Shown in pieces: positions 19,436 through 29,380 of a stretch of DNA of 64,000 nt. Position 1 is the stretch's first letter. Every line of letters begins with the position of its first letter. The position numbers and the translations under genes are program-made. The stretch is from Streptomyces sp. NA02950. GTDB lineage: Bacteria > Actinomycetota > Actinomycetes > Streptomycetales > Streptomycetaceae. The notes under the pieces were generated by a model that had not been told where the DNA came from, did no database searches, and saw only the letters and a list, made by a program, of their open reading frames with translations. The stretch is from contig NZ_CP054916.1 in NCBI RefSeq assembly GCF_013364155.1, forward strand, positions 1,487,001 to 1,551,000, written 5' to 3'.

Positions 19436-20128
19436 ATGGACCACATCGAGGTGCGCGCCGAAGTCCTGGAGGGACACGCACGGTTGCGCGCTCTGCTCGA
19501 CGGTCTGACGGAGCGTTCGGTGCGCGAGCCGAGCGCACTGCCCGGCTGGAGCCGTGCGCATGTGCTGTCGCATATCGAGGGGGTGGGGCGGGCGTTCGCC
19601 CGGCAGGTCCGCTACGCCCTGAAGGGCGAGCTGGTCGAGGTGTACGACGGGGGCCGCCCGGCCCGGGACGCCGCGATCGAGGCGGGGGCGCCGCGTACGG
19701 CGGACGCACTGCGCACCGCAGTGGCCGGCGCGCTCGCGGTGACGGAGGACGCGTGGACGGCGGTGGGCGCGGAGGACTGGGCGCGGCCCGTGCGGCACCG
19801 CGACAGCGATGTGGCGGCCGTGCTGCGGGCGTGGTGGCGGGAGTTGGAGATCCACACCGCGGACCTGCGGCTCGGCCGGGGGCCCGGCGACTGGCCGCGT
19901 GCGTTCTGCGTCCATGTGCTGGACTTCCTGGCCCCGCGCGCCCCCGAGGGCGTACGGCTCACGCTGGAGGCCACCGACGGGCCGGAGCGGCGGGAGTCCG
20001 GGACCGGGGCGCCGCTGACCGTACGGGGGCGGCTCGGCGATCTGACGGCGTGGCTGGCGGGACGCGAGGTCCCCGGGCCGCTGGACAGCGGCCCCGCGCC
20101 GCTGCCGGAGCTTGCGCCCTGGCCGTGA
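19436..20128 (+). CDS. Maleylpyruvate isomerase family, mycothiol-dependent enzyme
   Basis: 230 residues with the DinB-like four-helix fold. The metal-site signatures are LPGWSRAHVLSHIEG (His) and WWRELEIHTADLRLG (Glu-X3-His). The C-terminal part is the small MDMPI_C-like beta domain (VRGRLGDLTAWLAGRE). Family members use mycothiol as cofactor in isomerase or transferase reactions; the substrate here is unknown. It starts 54 bp from the divergent CGNR regulator gene and ends at a hairpin shared with the convergent DUF397 gene. Confidence 0.83.
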   Translation: MDHIEVRAEVLEGHARLRALLDGLTERSVREPSALPGWSRAHVLSHIEGVGRAFARQVRYALKGELVEVYDGGRPARDAAIEAGAPRTADALRTAVAGALAVTEDAWTAVGAEDWARPVRHRDSDVAAVLRAWWRELEIHTADLRLGRGPGDWPRAFCVHVLDFLAPRAPEGVRLTLEATDGPERRESGTGAPLTVRGRLGDLTAWLAGREVPGPLDSGPAPLPELAPWP

Positions 20129-20149
20129 CGGTGCGAAACACCGACAGCC

Positions 20150-20176
20150 GGGCCGCCCGCGCGGTTCGGGCGGCCC
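20150..20176. terminator. Bidirectional hairpin terminator
   Basis: Perfect 10-bp arms GGGCCGCCCG (20150-20159) / CGGGCGGCCC (20167-20176) with a 7-nt loop lie between the convergent mycothiol-enzyme and DUF397 genes. Confidence 0.82.
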
Positions 20177-20191
20177 TGCCGCGGTCCGGGC

Positions 20192-20437
20192 TCAGGTGAG
20201 GTCGAACTCGCCGTCGCGCGCGCCCAGCACGAACGCGCGCCACTCGGCCGGGGTGAAGATCAGCGCCGGGTCCTCGGGGCGCCGGCCGTGGCGCATCGCG
20301 ATGAACCCCTCCACGAAGGCGATCTCCACATCGCCCACGCCCTGGCTGCTCGAGCGCCACTGGGCGCCCTTGAGGTCGAGGTCGGGCTTCTCCCAGCCGG
20401 AGGTGAGTGGGTGTTCGGTGGTGGTGATCTCGGCCAC
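20192..20437 (-). CDS. DUF397 domain-containing protein
   Basis: 81 residues. It shows the DUF397 pattern: W-X-K-S/D-like start (TSGWEKPDLDL), AQWRSSSQGVGDVEIAFVEG (usually SSxSGxGGxCVEVA), MRHGRRPEDPALIFTPAEWRAFVLGARDGEF. Such small proteins usually pair with an adjacent XRE regulator (BldB-like or Scr1 systems). No XRE gene is adjacent here, so it is an orphan copy. Function is unknown. Confidence 0.88.
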   Translation of the reverse strand: MAEITTTEHPLTSGWEKPDLDLKGAQWRSSSQGVGDVEIAFVEGFIAMRHGRRPEDPALIFTPAEWRAFVLGARDGEFDLT

Positions 20438-20518
20438 GCCTGGCTCCTCCCGGATCGTCGTCCGCGCACCACCCTAGCGACCCCGGCCGGTGCCGCACAG
20501 GCCACGAAAGAAGTACGC

Positions 20519-21681
<1,163 letters not shown>

Positions 21682-21685
<4 letters not shown>

Positions 21686-22743
21686 TGCGGGTCTCCTTCC
21701 AGGACCGCCACCAGGTTCTGCTGGAGGCAGGGGCCCGAGGTGGCGTGGGCCAGGGCCCGGTCGGAGCCGCCGCGGTGGATGGCGGCGGCGGCCTCCCCGA
21801 GCCGGATCAGCCCGGCGGCCATCATGGGGTTGGCGGCCTGCGCACCGCCGGACGGGCTGACGCGGACGTCCTCACCGAGCCGCAGTGCCCGGCGGAGGAT
21901 CACCTCCTGCGAGGTGAACGGCGCGTGCAGCTCGGCGGTGTCCACGGGCGAGTCGAAGGCGCCCGCCCGTTCGGCGGCCAGCCGGGTGGACGGGGAGCGG
22001 GTGAGATCGCGTACGCCCAGGGCGTGCGGTTCCACGCGGTGGTCGAGGCCGCGGATCCAGGCGGGGCGGCGGCACAGCCGGCGGGCGGTGTCCCCGGCGG
22101 CGAGGACGACGGCGGCCGCGCCGTCGCCGATCGGCGGGCAGTCGTGGCGGCGCAGCGGCCGGACCAGATACGGGGCGTCGAGCAGCCGCGCGGGCTCGGC
22201 CGAACCGGCCAGCTGGGCATGCGGGTTGTCCTCGGCGGCGGTACGGGCGCGGGCCGCGACCCCGGCCAGCGCGTGTTCGTCCGTCTCCCCCGCGTCGATG
22301 AGCGCCTGGGCCTGGAGGGCGGCCAGGGAGACCGAGTCCGGCCACAGGGGCGCGAGGTAGTAGGGGTCGAGCTGGCGGGTCAGTACCTCGCGCAGATTGC
22401 CGGGCGAGGACTTGCCGCAGGAGTAGACGAGCGCGGTGTCGGCCTCTTCGGTGAGCAGTTTGGTCCACGCCTCGTACAGCGCCCAGGCGCCGTCCATCTC
22501 GACATGGGATTCGGAGATCGGCGGCCAGGCGCCGACACCGTCCAGGGCCATGGTGAACGAGAAGGCGCGGCCCGCCAGGTAGTCGGAGGAGCCGGAGCAG
22601 GTGAAGCCGATCCCGCCGGTGGTGAGCCCGACGTCGTCCAGCACCCGCCGCAGGACGGGCAGCAGCAGTTCGACCTCGGAGACGTCCGCGGTGTCGGGCC
22701 GGTGGTCGCTCTGCGCGAAGGCGACGATGGCAACCTCTCGCAT
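21682..22743 (-). CDS. Thiolase-like lipid-transfer protein (second Ltp), no catalytic Cys seen
   Basis: 353 residues. Thiolase-fold features include VAIVAFAQSDHRPDT, IGFTCSGSSDYLAG, CPPIGDGAAAVVLA and the C-terminal VSPSGGAQAANPMMAAGLIR. The region that holds the nucleophilic Cys in true thiolases reads SESHVEMDGAWALYEAW, without Cys. It abuts the DUF35 gene (TAG immediately before ATG) and overlaps the next Ltp-like gene. The two Ltp-like subunits probably form a heteromer, each possibly using one DUF35 domain; this is inference. The likely role is acyl-CoA side-chain cleavage. Confidence 0.8.
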
Positions 22744-23709
22744 CTACAACAGCTCCTTGTAGGTGTCGTAGTCGGCGTCGGGTTCGCCGGTGGGCCGGTA
22801 GTGGTCGGGGTAGCGGCCGTCCTCGGTCCATACGGGTGCCACCCGCAGCCCCATCCGCACCTGGTCGTAGGGGATGCCCGCGATCCGGCCGTGGAGGGCG
22901 AGCCCGGCGCCGTCCAGCGCGATGTGCGCGTAGACGTACGGCACCTCGATGTCCAGGTTCTTGGCCTTGATGTTCACGATGCAGAAGGTGGTGACGGTGC
23001 CGTGCGGGCCGACCTCCACCTGTTCGGCGGTGGCGACACCGCAGGTGGGGCAGGCGCCCCGGGGCGGGACATAGACCTTGCGGCAGGACGGACAGCGTTC
23101 CCCGACGGTCCTGCGCCCGGCGAGCGCGGCGAGGAAGCGTGTCTGGGCGCGGCCGGGCGCGTAGGTGTAGTCCAGGCGCGCGGGTGCCACGATCCCGCGC
23201 ACCGGATCGGTGAACTCACCGCTGTGCGGGGCGGGTTCGCCGGTGGCGGCGGGCTGGTCCGGGTCCGGTTCGAAGCAGGCGATGTCGGTGATGGCGCCGG
23301 TGCGTGCCGAGGCCCAGCGGATCCGTACCCGCATACCGGTGTGCACGGCCCGCGGCCCGGGTGCGTCGAGGGCGTGCAGCAGGGCGGTGCCGGCGCCGTC
23401 GAGCCGCACCAGCACCCAGGCGAAGGGCGTGGCCAGGGGCTGGCCGCGGCTCGGGGAGGGGTTCCAGGCCCAGGTGGTGACGGTGCCGGTGGGGGCGACC
23501 TGGACCAGGTCGCGCAGTTCGTCGGCGGTGACCGGGTCGTATTCGACGGGCGGTACGAGCACCCGGCCGTCGGTGGTGCGGACCCCGAGCACGGTGCGCT
23601 CGCGCAGCCCGGTGAGGAAGGCGCTCTGGACCGGTCCGAGGGAGCGGGTGAAGGGGAACTCGACGACCAGGGGGGCCCGGAGGGCCTCGGAGGAGGAAGC
23701 CGGGGTCAT
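22744..23709 (-). CDS. Tandem DUF35 (OB-fold/zinc-ribbon) protein, Ltp partner
   Basis: 321 residues from ATG 23709, with AGAAGGAG upstream. The frame runs further upstream, but no homology is seen there. The N-terminal half (about 1-150) is a DUF35 OB-fold without cysteines (VEYDPVTADELRDLVQVAPT, GTVTTWAWNPSPSRGQPLAT). The C-terminal half carries the zinc ribbon CPSC-X10-CPTC followed by a second OB fold (GTVTTFCIVNIKAKNLDIEV, YVYAHIALDGAGLALHGRI). DUF35 proteins bind and activate thiolase-like Ltp proteins. Here two copies in one chain precede two adjacent ltp-like genes. Confidence 0.83.
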   Translation of the reverse strand: MTPASSSEALRAPLVVEFPFTRSLGPVQSAFLTGLRERTVLGVRTTDGRVLVPPVEYDPVTADELRDLVQVAPTGTVTTWAWNPSPSRGQPLATPFAWVLVRLDGAGTALLHALDAPGPRAVHTGMRVRIRWASARTGAITDIACFEPDPDQPAATGEPAPHSGEFTDPVRGIVAPARLDYTYAPGRAQTRFLAALAGRRTVGERCPSCRKVYVPPRGACPTCGVATAEQVEVGPHGTVTTFCIVNIKAKNLDIEVPYVYAHIALDGAGLALHGRIAGIPYDQVRMGLRVAPVWTEDGRYPDHYRPTGEPDADYDTYKELL

Positions 23710-23796
23710 GGGTGGGTCTCCTTCTGTCCGGAGTCTGTCCGGGAGCCCGTACCGGTCGGATGCGCGGGACCGCACGGGGGGGGGCACGGCCGCCGC

Positions 23797-24603
23797 TCAG
23801 GCCCGCCGGTAGACCGGCGGCCGCTTCTCGGCGAAGGCTTTGGAGCCCTCCGTGGCGTCGGCGGTACCGAAGACCGGCCAGCCGCGCTCGAGTTCCGACT
23901 TCAGTCCGTCGGCCTCGGTCATCCGCGCGGTCTCGTAGACGGACGCCTTGACGGCCTCGACGGCCAGGGGGCCATTGGCGTTGATCAACCCGGCGATCTC
24001 CAGGGCCCTGTCCAGCGCGGCGCCGTCCTCGACGACATGGCCGATCAGCCCGATCCGGGCGGCCTCCTCGGCGGCGTAGGGGCGTCCGGTGAGCAGCATC
24101 TCCAGGGCGTGGGTGTGCGGCACCTGCCGGGCCAGCCGCACGGTGGAGCCGCCGATGGGGAAGAGTCCGCGGCGCACCTCGTAGAGGCCGAAGGTGGCGC
24201 CGCGCCCGGCGACCCGGATGTCGGTGCCCTGGAGGATCTCGGTGCCGCCCGCGACACAGTGGCCCTCGACGGCGGCGATCACCGGTTTACGCGGCCGGTG
24301 GTGGCGCAGCATGGCCTTCCAGTGGAGGTCCGGGTCGCCCTTGAGGCGGTCGCGGTAGTGCTCTCCGGCCATCCGGCCACCGTCCGCGAGCGCCTTGAGG
24401 TCCATTCCGGCGCAGAACACACCGCCCGCGCCGGTGAGCACCACGGACCGCACGGTGTCGTCCGCGTCGGCCTCGAGCCAGCCGTCGTACAGCCCGACCA
24501 GCATCGGCAGCGAGAGGGCGTTCTTCGCCTCGGGGCGGTTGAGGGTGAGTACGAGGGTGGCGCCGACGCGCTGCACCACGAGGTGTTCGGTCCCGCTTGT
24601 CAC
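23797..24603 (-). CDS. Enoyl-CoA hydratase/isomerase (crotonase) family protein
   Basis: 268 residues. Crotonase fold: LNRPEAKNALSLPM, oxyanion-hole element GVFCAGMDLKAL, VIAAVEGHCVAGGTEILQGT (second oxyanion Gly) and a Glu-bearing helix FGLYEVRRGLFPIGGSTVRL. It resembles EchA-type proteins of steroid and isoprenoid degradation. It is first of the minus-strand operon with DUF35 and the two Ltp-like genes, and is divergent from the FadD19-like ligase. The palindrome TCTGAC-N5-GTCAGA lies 61 bp upstream of its ATG and could control both directions. Confidence 0.87.
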   Translation of the reverse strand: MTSGTEHLVVQRVGATLVLTLNRPEAKNALSLPMLVGLYDGWLEADADDTVRSVVLTGAGGVFCAGMDLKALADGGRMAGEHYRDRLKGDPDLHWKAMLRHHRPRKPVIAAVEGHCVAGGTEILQGTDIRVAGRGATFGLYEVRRGLFPIGGSTVRLARQVPHTHALEMLLTGRPYAAEEAARIGLIGHVVEDGAALDRALEIAGLINANGPLAVEAVKASVYETARMTEADGLKSELERGWPVFGTADATEGSKAFAEKRPPVYRRA

Positions 24604-24663
24604 GGCAGTCCTCCCGTCTCGACGTGAACAGGTTGCAGGAGGCGGGGAGCGACTTCAAGAGTT

Positions 24664-24682
24664 ATCTGACGTCCAGTCAGAT
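24664..24682. promoter_or_regulatory. Palindromic operator ATCTGAC-N5-GTCAGAT (site 1)
   Basis: ATCTGACGTCCAGTCAGAT has perfect 7-bp arms around a 5-bp centre. It lies in the divergent region between the crotonase operon and the FadD19-like gene. The 6-bp arms and spacing recur at 32839-32855 in front of another acyl-CoA operon. Size and symmetry fit a TetR-family repressor; the protein is not identified. Confidence 0.65.
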
Positions 24683-24725
24683 TTCTTGGCCGCGGCCCTT
24701 CCCACCTCTCCCCCACGGGTCTGTA

Positions 24726-24797
24726 ATGAGCGCCGGGCCCGCCTCTGTCATGAGCGCCGGGCCCGCCTCGGCGATGAGCGCCGGGCCCGTCCCGGTA
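24726..24797 (+). repeat. Three tandem 24-bp repeats upstream of the FadD19-like gene
   Basis: Three units beginning atgagcgccgggccc occur at 24726, 24750 and 24774 with perfect 24-bp periodicity. They lie between the operator and the GTG start. Each carries an ATG, but in a different frame from the ligase gene, so they are not an N-terminal extension. They form part of the 5' untranslated region. Confidence 0.8.
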
Positions 24798-24814
24798 CCA
24801 GGTCAGGAGGAGCC

Positions 24815-26440
24815 GTGGAGTACAACCTTGCCGACCTGTTCGAGTCGGTCGCCGACACGGTGCCCGGGCGGGAGGCCCTGGTGTACCTCGACCACCCCGG
24901 CACCGGACGGGAGCGGAGGCTCAGCTACGCGGGGCTCGACGAGGCGGCCAACCGGATCGCCCACCACCTGCGGGACAGCGGGATCGGGCCCGGTGAACAC
25001 GTCGGACTCCATCTGTACAACGGGGTGGAGTACCTCCAGACCACCCTGGCCTGTCTGAAGATCCGCGCGGTGCCGGTGAATGTGAACTACCGCTACACGG
25101 CGGAGGAGTTGGTCCATCTCTACCGTGACGCCGACCTGGCCGCGCTGGTCTTCGACGCCGAGTTCGGTGAGCGGGTGGCCGCCGCGGTGCCGCGTACGCC
25201 CACCCTGCGCCACCTGCTGCGGGTCGGCGAGGGCGACCGCCCGGGCCCGGTGTCGGCCGTGCCGTTCACCGAGGCCGAGGCGGCGGGCCCGGCCGCGCGC
25301 GACTTCGCACCGCGCTCCGCGGACGACCGCTTCATCATCTACACCGGCGGCACCACCGGACTGCCGAAGGGGGTGCTGTGGCGTCAGGAGGACCTCTTCT
25401 TCTCCGGACTCGGCGGCGGGGCGCCGACCGGCGAACCCGTCGGCCGACCGGAGGAACTGGCCGAGCGGGTGGCGGCGGGCGGCGAGGGCCTGGTCTTCTT
25501 CCCCACCCCGCCGCTGATGCACGGCACCTCCACCCTCACCGCGTTCATCGCCTTCCACTACGGTCAGAAGGTGGTCCTGCACCGCAGGTTCACACCGGAG
25601 GAGGTGCTGAGGACGATCGAGAAGGAGCGGGTCACCAGCGTCTCGCTGGTCGGTGACGCGATGCTGCGGCCCCTGGTCGACGCGCTGAGCGGCCCCCTGG
25701 AGGACCTCGACCGCTCCTCGCTGATCGCCGTCAGCAGTTCGGGCGCGATCCTGTCGGAGACCGTCCGCGCCCGGTTCGCCGAACTGGTGCCGCACGCCAC
25801 GCTGCTCAACAACTTCGGCTCCTCGGAATCCGGCTTCAACGGCACGGCCACCGCGGACTCCGGCCCCGAGAAGGGCTTCCGGCTGCGGGTCAACGCCCGT
25901 ACGACCGTGGTCGACCCGGTGACACTGGAGCCCGCCGCGCCCGGGGTGCCCGGCCGTCTCGCCCAGCACGGCCATGTGCCGCTGGGCTACTACAACGACC
26001 CGAGGAAGACCGCCGAGACCTTCTTCGCGGCGCGCGGCGAACGCTGGGTGCTGCTCGGGGACATGGCGACGGTCGACGAGGACGGTGTGATCACAGTGCT
26101 GGGACGCGGTTCCCAGTGCATCAACACCGGTGGCGAGAAGGTCTATCCGGAAGAGGTCGAACAGGCGCTCAAGGCCCATCCGGACGTGTACGACGCGCTG
26201 GTGGCGGGCGTTCCGGACGAGCGCTGGGGCAACCGGGTCGCGGCCGTCGTCCAGCCCCGGGCCGGGGTGACGTCCCTGACCGGCGACGCGGTCAGGGAAC
26301 ACTGCCGCACCCGGCTCGCGGGCTACAAGATCCCCCGTACCGTCGTCTTCACCGACCGGGTCCAGCGCTCCCCCAGCGGCAAGGCCGACTACCGCTGGGC
26401 GCGGGCGACGGCCGCCGCCGCGACGGCGACCGGCGCCTGA
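24815..26440 (+). CDS. FadD19/FadD3-like acyl-CoA synthetase
   Basis: 541 residues from GTG 24815, preceded by AGGAGG at 4 bp. ANL superfamily: AMP-binding motif FIIYTGGTTGLPKGVLW, LLNNFGSSESGFNG, GDMATVDEDGVITVLGR and the C-terminal GGEKVYPEEVEQALKAHPDV with the catalytic Lys in SPSGKADYRWA. The YTGGTTG and GEKVYPEEVE patterns, and overall order, match the mycobacterial side-chain ligase group that activates steroid or branched C-chain acids. It should load a bulky acid onto CoA at the start of the pathway run by the divergent crotonase-DUF35-Ltp operon. The substrate is not known. Confidence 0.87.
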   Translation: MEYNLADLFESVADTVPGREALVYLDHPGTGRERRLSYAGLDEAANRIAHHLRDSGIGPGEHVGLHLYNGVEYLQTTLACLKIRAVPVNVNYRYTAEELVHLYRDADLAALVFDAEFGERVAAAVPRTPTLRHLLRVGEGDRPGPVSAVPFTEAEAAGPAARDFAPRSADDRFIIYTGGTTGLPKGVLWRQEDLFFSGLGGGAPTGEPVGRPEELAERVAAGGEGLVFFPTPPLMHGTSTLTAFIAFHYGQKVVLHRRFTPEEVLRTIEKERVTSVSLVGDAMLRPLVDALSGPLEDLDRSSLIAVSSSGAILSETVRARFAELVPHATLLNNFGSSESGFNGTATADSGPEKGFRLRVNARTTVVDPVTLEPAAPGVPGRLAQHGHVPLGYYNDPRKTAETFFAARGERWVLLGDMATVDEDGVITVLGRGSQCINTGGEKVYPEEVEQALKAHPDVYDALVAGVPDERWGNRVAAVVQPRAGVTSLTGDAVREHCRTRLAGYKIPRTVVFTDRVQRSPSGKADYRWARATAAAATATGA

Positions 26441-26460
26441 ACGGCCCAGGCGGCTCGGCC

Positions 26461-26563
26461 CTGTCCGGTGGATGGTGGACCTTATCGGGCCCGCGACGCC
26501 TACCGCTGGGAGGTGCCCCCGCACCAGACGCCGCGGGCTGACCCTCAAAGATCCACCGGACAG
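26461..26563. repeat. 103-bp element with 13-bp terminal inverted repeats (MITE-like or long hairpin)
   Basis: CTGTCCGGTGGAT (26461-26473) and its perfect complement ATCCACCGGACAG (26551-26563) bound 77 bp that contain no gene. The element lies between the convergent FadD19-like and chorismate mutase genes. No clear target-site duplication is seen. It may be a miniature intergenic repeat or a large bidirectional terminator. Confidence 0.6.
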
Positions 26564-26587
26564 AACCTACGTGTTGTGGGGCGCGCA

Positions 26588-27223
26588 TCACCGCGTCGCG
26601 GCCGGCCCGCGCTCGCACACCGACGGCAGCGAGCGCCCCAGGGCGGCCGTGTGCAGGGCGTCCAGCCGTTTCTCATGGACCGTGAACACCGCCCCGGCCG
26701 TCAGCCGTCCCGCGCACGAGGGTGCGGTGCGCGCGGCGGCCGACTCGGCGATGGCCCGCACCAGTTCGCCGTTGATCCGGTTGATCTTCAGCCGGACCCG
26801 GGAGAGATCGGGGCGCTCGGTGGGCGCCTGCGACGGATCGGCCTCCCAGCGGCGGTGGAGGCCGCGCTGCACGATCTTGCCCGCCTCGATCTGGTCGCGG
26901 AAGATCCGTACGGTCGCCGCGGGGTCCGCGCCCAGCTCCGTGGCCTGCCGGGCGACCGCGTCCAGGACCTGACGCTCCCGCGCGGGGTCCTCGACCGGGC
27001 TGTCCGTGCCGAACTTGGCGGCGGCGACCTCGTCCGCGATCAGCAGCCGGTCGGCGGACAGTTCCGCCAGCGGCAGCAGCCGGGACGGGGCGGTGGCGGG
27101 GCGGTCCGGCGCGGCGGCGGCCGGGGCCGCGACGGCGGCGGCCGCCCCGGTGGCCAGTACGGCGGTGGTGAGGGCAGCGATCAGCGGACGGCGCGGGGCG
27201 CGCGGGAACGGGGACGCTCGCAC
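26588..27223 (-). CDS. Secreted chorismate mutase (AroQ-gamma type)
   Basis: 211 residues from GTG 27223; longer in-frame starts upstream have no protein character. A Sec signal peptide (RRPLIAALTTAVLATGAAAA, cleavage near APAAAA) precedes an all-helical domain with LADRLLIADEVAAAKFGT-like and RQVLDAVARQATELGADPAATVRIFRDQIEAGKIVQRGLHRRW patterns, as in the exported mutase of M. tuberculosis; two cysteines (CAGRL, SVCER) could form a disulfide. It converts chorismate to prephenate outside the membrane; the biological purpose is unclear in any host. It is monocistronic, convergent with the ligase gene. Confidence 0.82.
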   Translation of the reverse strand: MRASPFPRAPRRPLIAALTTAVLATGAAAAVAAPAAAAPDRPATAPSRLLPLAELSADRLLIADEVAAAKFGTDSPVEDPARERQVLDAVARQATELGADPAATVRIFRDQIEAGKIVQRGLHRRWEADPSQAPTERPDLSRVRLKINRINGELVRAIAESAAARTAPSCAGRLTAGAVFTVHEKRLDALHTAALGRSLPSVCERGPAATR

Positions 27224-27378
27224 GGGCGGACCTTTCTCTCGGCGGTCGGTCAGCGGCTGGTCAGCGGTCGGTCGGTGCTCCGGCACCGGGGCGAGCGTAG
27301 GGCCCACCGGCCTCTGGCACGATATGGGCGGCCGTTCACGGCCGTGATCGCACACAGCGCGCAACGGGGAGCCCGCCC

Positions 27379-29340
27379 ATGTCCCAGTCCTCGCATCCGC
27401 CCTCGCTGCTGGAGAGCAACGCACGCCCGCGGGTCTTCGCCCCGGCCTGGCTGCCGCCCCTCTCCGCCCTGGCCGCGGCCGGTACCGCGTACGCGCTGGG
27501 CGACGACCCGCTGACCCGGGTGCTGGTCCCGCTCGCCGTGGCGCTCGGGTGCTGGGCACTGGCCGCCGCCGTCGCACGGCTGCGGCCACCGGTCCGCTGG
27601 CGGGTGACCGAGCTGGGGCTGCACAAGCTGCGCGGCGGACGCAATGTGACGACGCATGTCTTCACCGCGGCCCAGCCGCTGGTCCTCACCGTGCCGGAAC
27701 TGGCCCTGCGCAGACCGCTGGACTACGGGGCGGGCAGGATCGGCGACCTGAGCGTCTCGGGGGCCACCGGGATGCGGATGTCGGCGTTCCCGCTCCATCT
27801 CGCGCTGCGACGGCTCGGCATCCCGCTGCGGCTGGCCGACGAGAAGGACGCGGCACCGGGCCAGGCGGCACGCTGGGAGGCCCGGTTCTCCCGCCGCGAG
27901 GCGGCGCTGCTCGGCGCGGCGGCCGAGGGCCCGCTGCCCGCGGCCGCCGGGGACACGGTGGAGCTGGTACGGCCCGGACGCGAGGTGCGGACGCGGCAGT
28001 TCGCGGGCCGTCTGGTCCCGCTGCTGACGGGCCTGGTCGCGCTCGCGGTGGCCGCCGTGCCGTCCGACGGCGCGGTCCCGGAGCGGGTGACCGGCATCAA
28101 CGCCTGCGCCGTGCTGGTGCTGGTGTGGACGGCGGGCTCGTACGCGCGGTCGCTGCGCCTCCCGCCGGTGCGGTGGACGATCGGGCCGCGGTCGATCAGG
28201 GTGAACGACCCGTGGTTCGGCGCCGTCGAACTGTCCGCGGACCGGATCGCCGCGGTCGTGCCGGAGCGGATCACCGAGGAGACCGCCACCGGCACCACCC
28301 GGACCTCGGTGGCCGTCCAGTTCTACGGACATGACCTCACCCTGCTGGGCACCGCGCACTCCGGTGATCTCCCGTGGGCCGAGCTGCTGTCCGTCCTGCG
28401 CTCGCGCGGCTACCGCGTCCTGGAGGACGCGCCGGACGGTGACAGCGCCTACGACCTGGACCCCGGCTTCCTGCCCCACCAGGCCGTCCCGGACGGCCGG
28501 TTCACCCTCGCCGCCGAGCACATCGGCTGGGAGGGCCCGAGCGGCGCGGTGCGCGTTCCGCGCCCGCGGGTGGGCGCGCTGGAGGTGCACACCCGCTCCG
28601 GCCACGCCTGGCTGCGGGTGCGGTCGGCGGACGGCACCGAGGCGCTGTACGCCCCGCTGGCCGCGCTGCGGATCTCCCGGAGTGAACTGCGGGAGCGCGC
28701 CCGTACCTTCGGCTATCCGCTGACCGACCCGGAGCACGACGCGTACTCCTCGGCCGCGTTCGCCTCCCTGGCGGCGGGCGCCGCGTATCCGGTCCCGGAC
28801 CGTACGGCGGCCCAGCCACCGCCTCCGCCCGGCCCGCGGTCCGGCACGGGCGGGCCGGGCGGGCCGGTTGTGGTATCCATGCCCGCGTCGACCCGCTGGT
28901 GGTACTACGGCGGCGGCGCCGCGGGCGGGGCGGCCCTCGCCGCGATCCTCGGCGTCAAGCTGCGTCATCTGGTGGACGGTGGCATGTCCTGGCTGGCCTG
29001 GGGCCTGCCCGCCGGGCTCGCGCTCGGCGGGCTGCTCGGCCTGCTCCACGACCTGCGGCGGCCCGCCGTGGTGCTCGGCCCGGACGGTGTCCGGCTCGCC
29101 GCCCGCGGCGGCCGGGGCGGCACCTCGTGGGCGCACCCCCGCACCGCGGTCGGCGGTGTCGCCGTGGACAGCCACGAGGGTGAGGAGTCGCTGTACGTGT
29201 GGTCCACCGCGGGCCAGGTGATCCGCAAGGAGAGCGTCCATGTGCCGGATCCCCAGGAGCTGCGGCGCGGCTGTGAGCGCGCCGGACTCCCCTGGGGCCG
29301 CCCGGACTTCGGCCGGGTGAGCCCGCCGCCCGAACTGTGA
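27379..29340 (+). CDS. Large membrane protein of unknown function
   Basis: 653 residues, not recognised. Hydrophobic segments lie near residues 23-60 (two), 212-250 (two) and 510-560 (two), so about six membrane spans with soluble regions between. The soluble parts are beta-rich PH-like units (VRWTIGPRSIRVNDPWFGAV, GRFTLAAEHIGWEGPSGAVR, VVLGPDGVRLAARGGRGGTS). This suggests a repeated bPH-like architecture. A Pro-rich linker (PPPPPGPRSGTGGPGG) precedes the last membrane pair. It is divergent from the chorismate mutase gene and has no operon partners. Confidence 0.75.
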   Translation: MSQSSHPPSLLESNARPRVFAPAWLPPLSALAAAGTAYALGDDPLTRVLVPLAVALGCWALAAAVARLRPPVRWRVTELGLHKLRGGRNVTTHVFTAAQPLVLTVPELALRRPLDYGAGRIGDLSVSGATGMRMSAFPLHLALRRLGIPLRLADEKDAAPGQAARWEARFSRREAALLGAAAEGPLPAAAGDTVELVRPGREVRTRQFAGRLVPLLTGLVALAVAAVPSDGAVPERVTGINACAVLVLVWTAGSYARSLRLPPVRWTIGPRSIRVNDPWFGAVELSADRIAAVVPERITEETATGTTRTSVAVQFYGHDLTLLGTAHSGDLPWAELLSVLRSRGYRVLEDAPDGDSAYDLDPGFLPHQAVPDGRFTLAAEHIGWEGPSGAVRVPRPRVGALEVHTRSGHAWLRVRSADGTEALYAPLAALRISRSELRERARTFGYPLTDPEHDAYSSAAFASLAAGAAYPVPDRTAAQPPPPPGPRSGTGGPGGPVVVSMPASTRWWYYGGGAAGGAALAAILGVKLRHLVDGGMSWLAWGLPAGLALGGLLGLLHDLRRPAVVLGPDGVRLAARGGRGGTSWAHPRTAVGGVAVDSHEGEESLYVWSTAGQVIRKESVHVPDPQELRRGCERAGLPWGRPDFGRVSPPPEL

Positions 29341-29380
29341 GCCCCGGCGTCCGCGGCCCCGAGGAGGCGCCCGGGGGACG

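Noticed and set aside
23773..23785. A run of about nine G residues
   Set aside because: Short homopolymer in a non-coding gap; it may be a sequencing weak point, but changes no gene.
21745..24627. A 960-codon plus-strand open frame
   Set aside because: Antisense to the Ltp-DUF35-crotonase operon; composition is that of a shadow frame.
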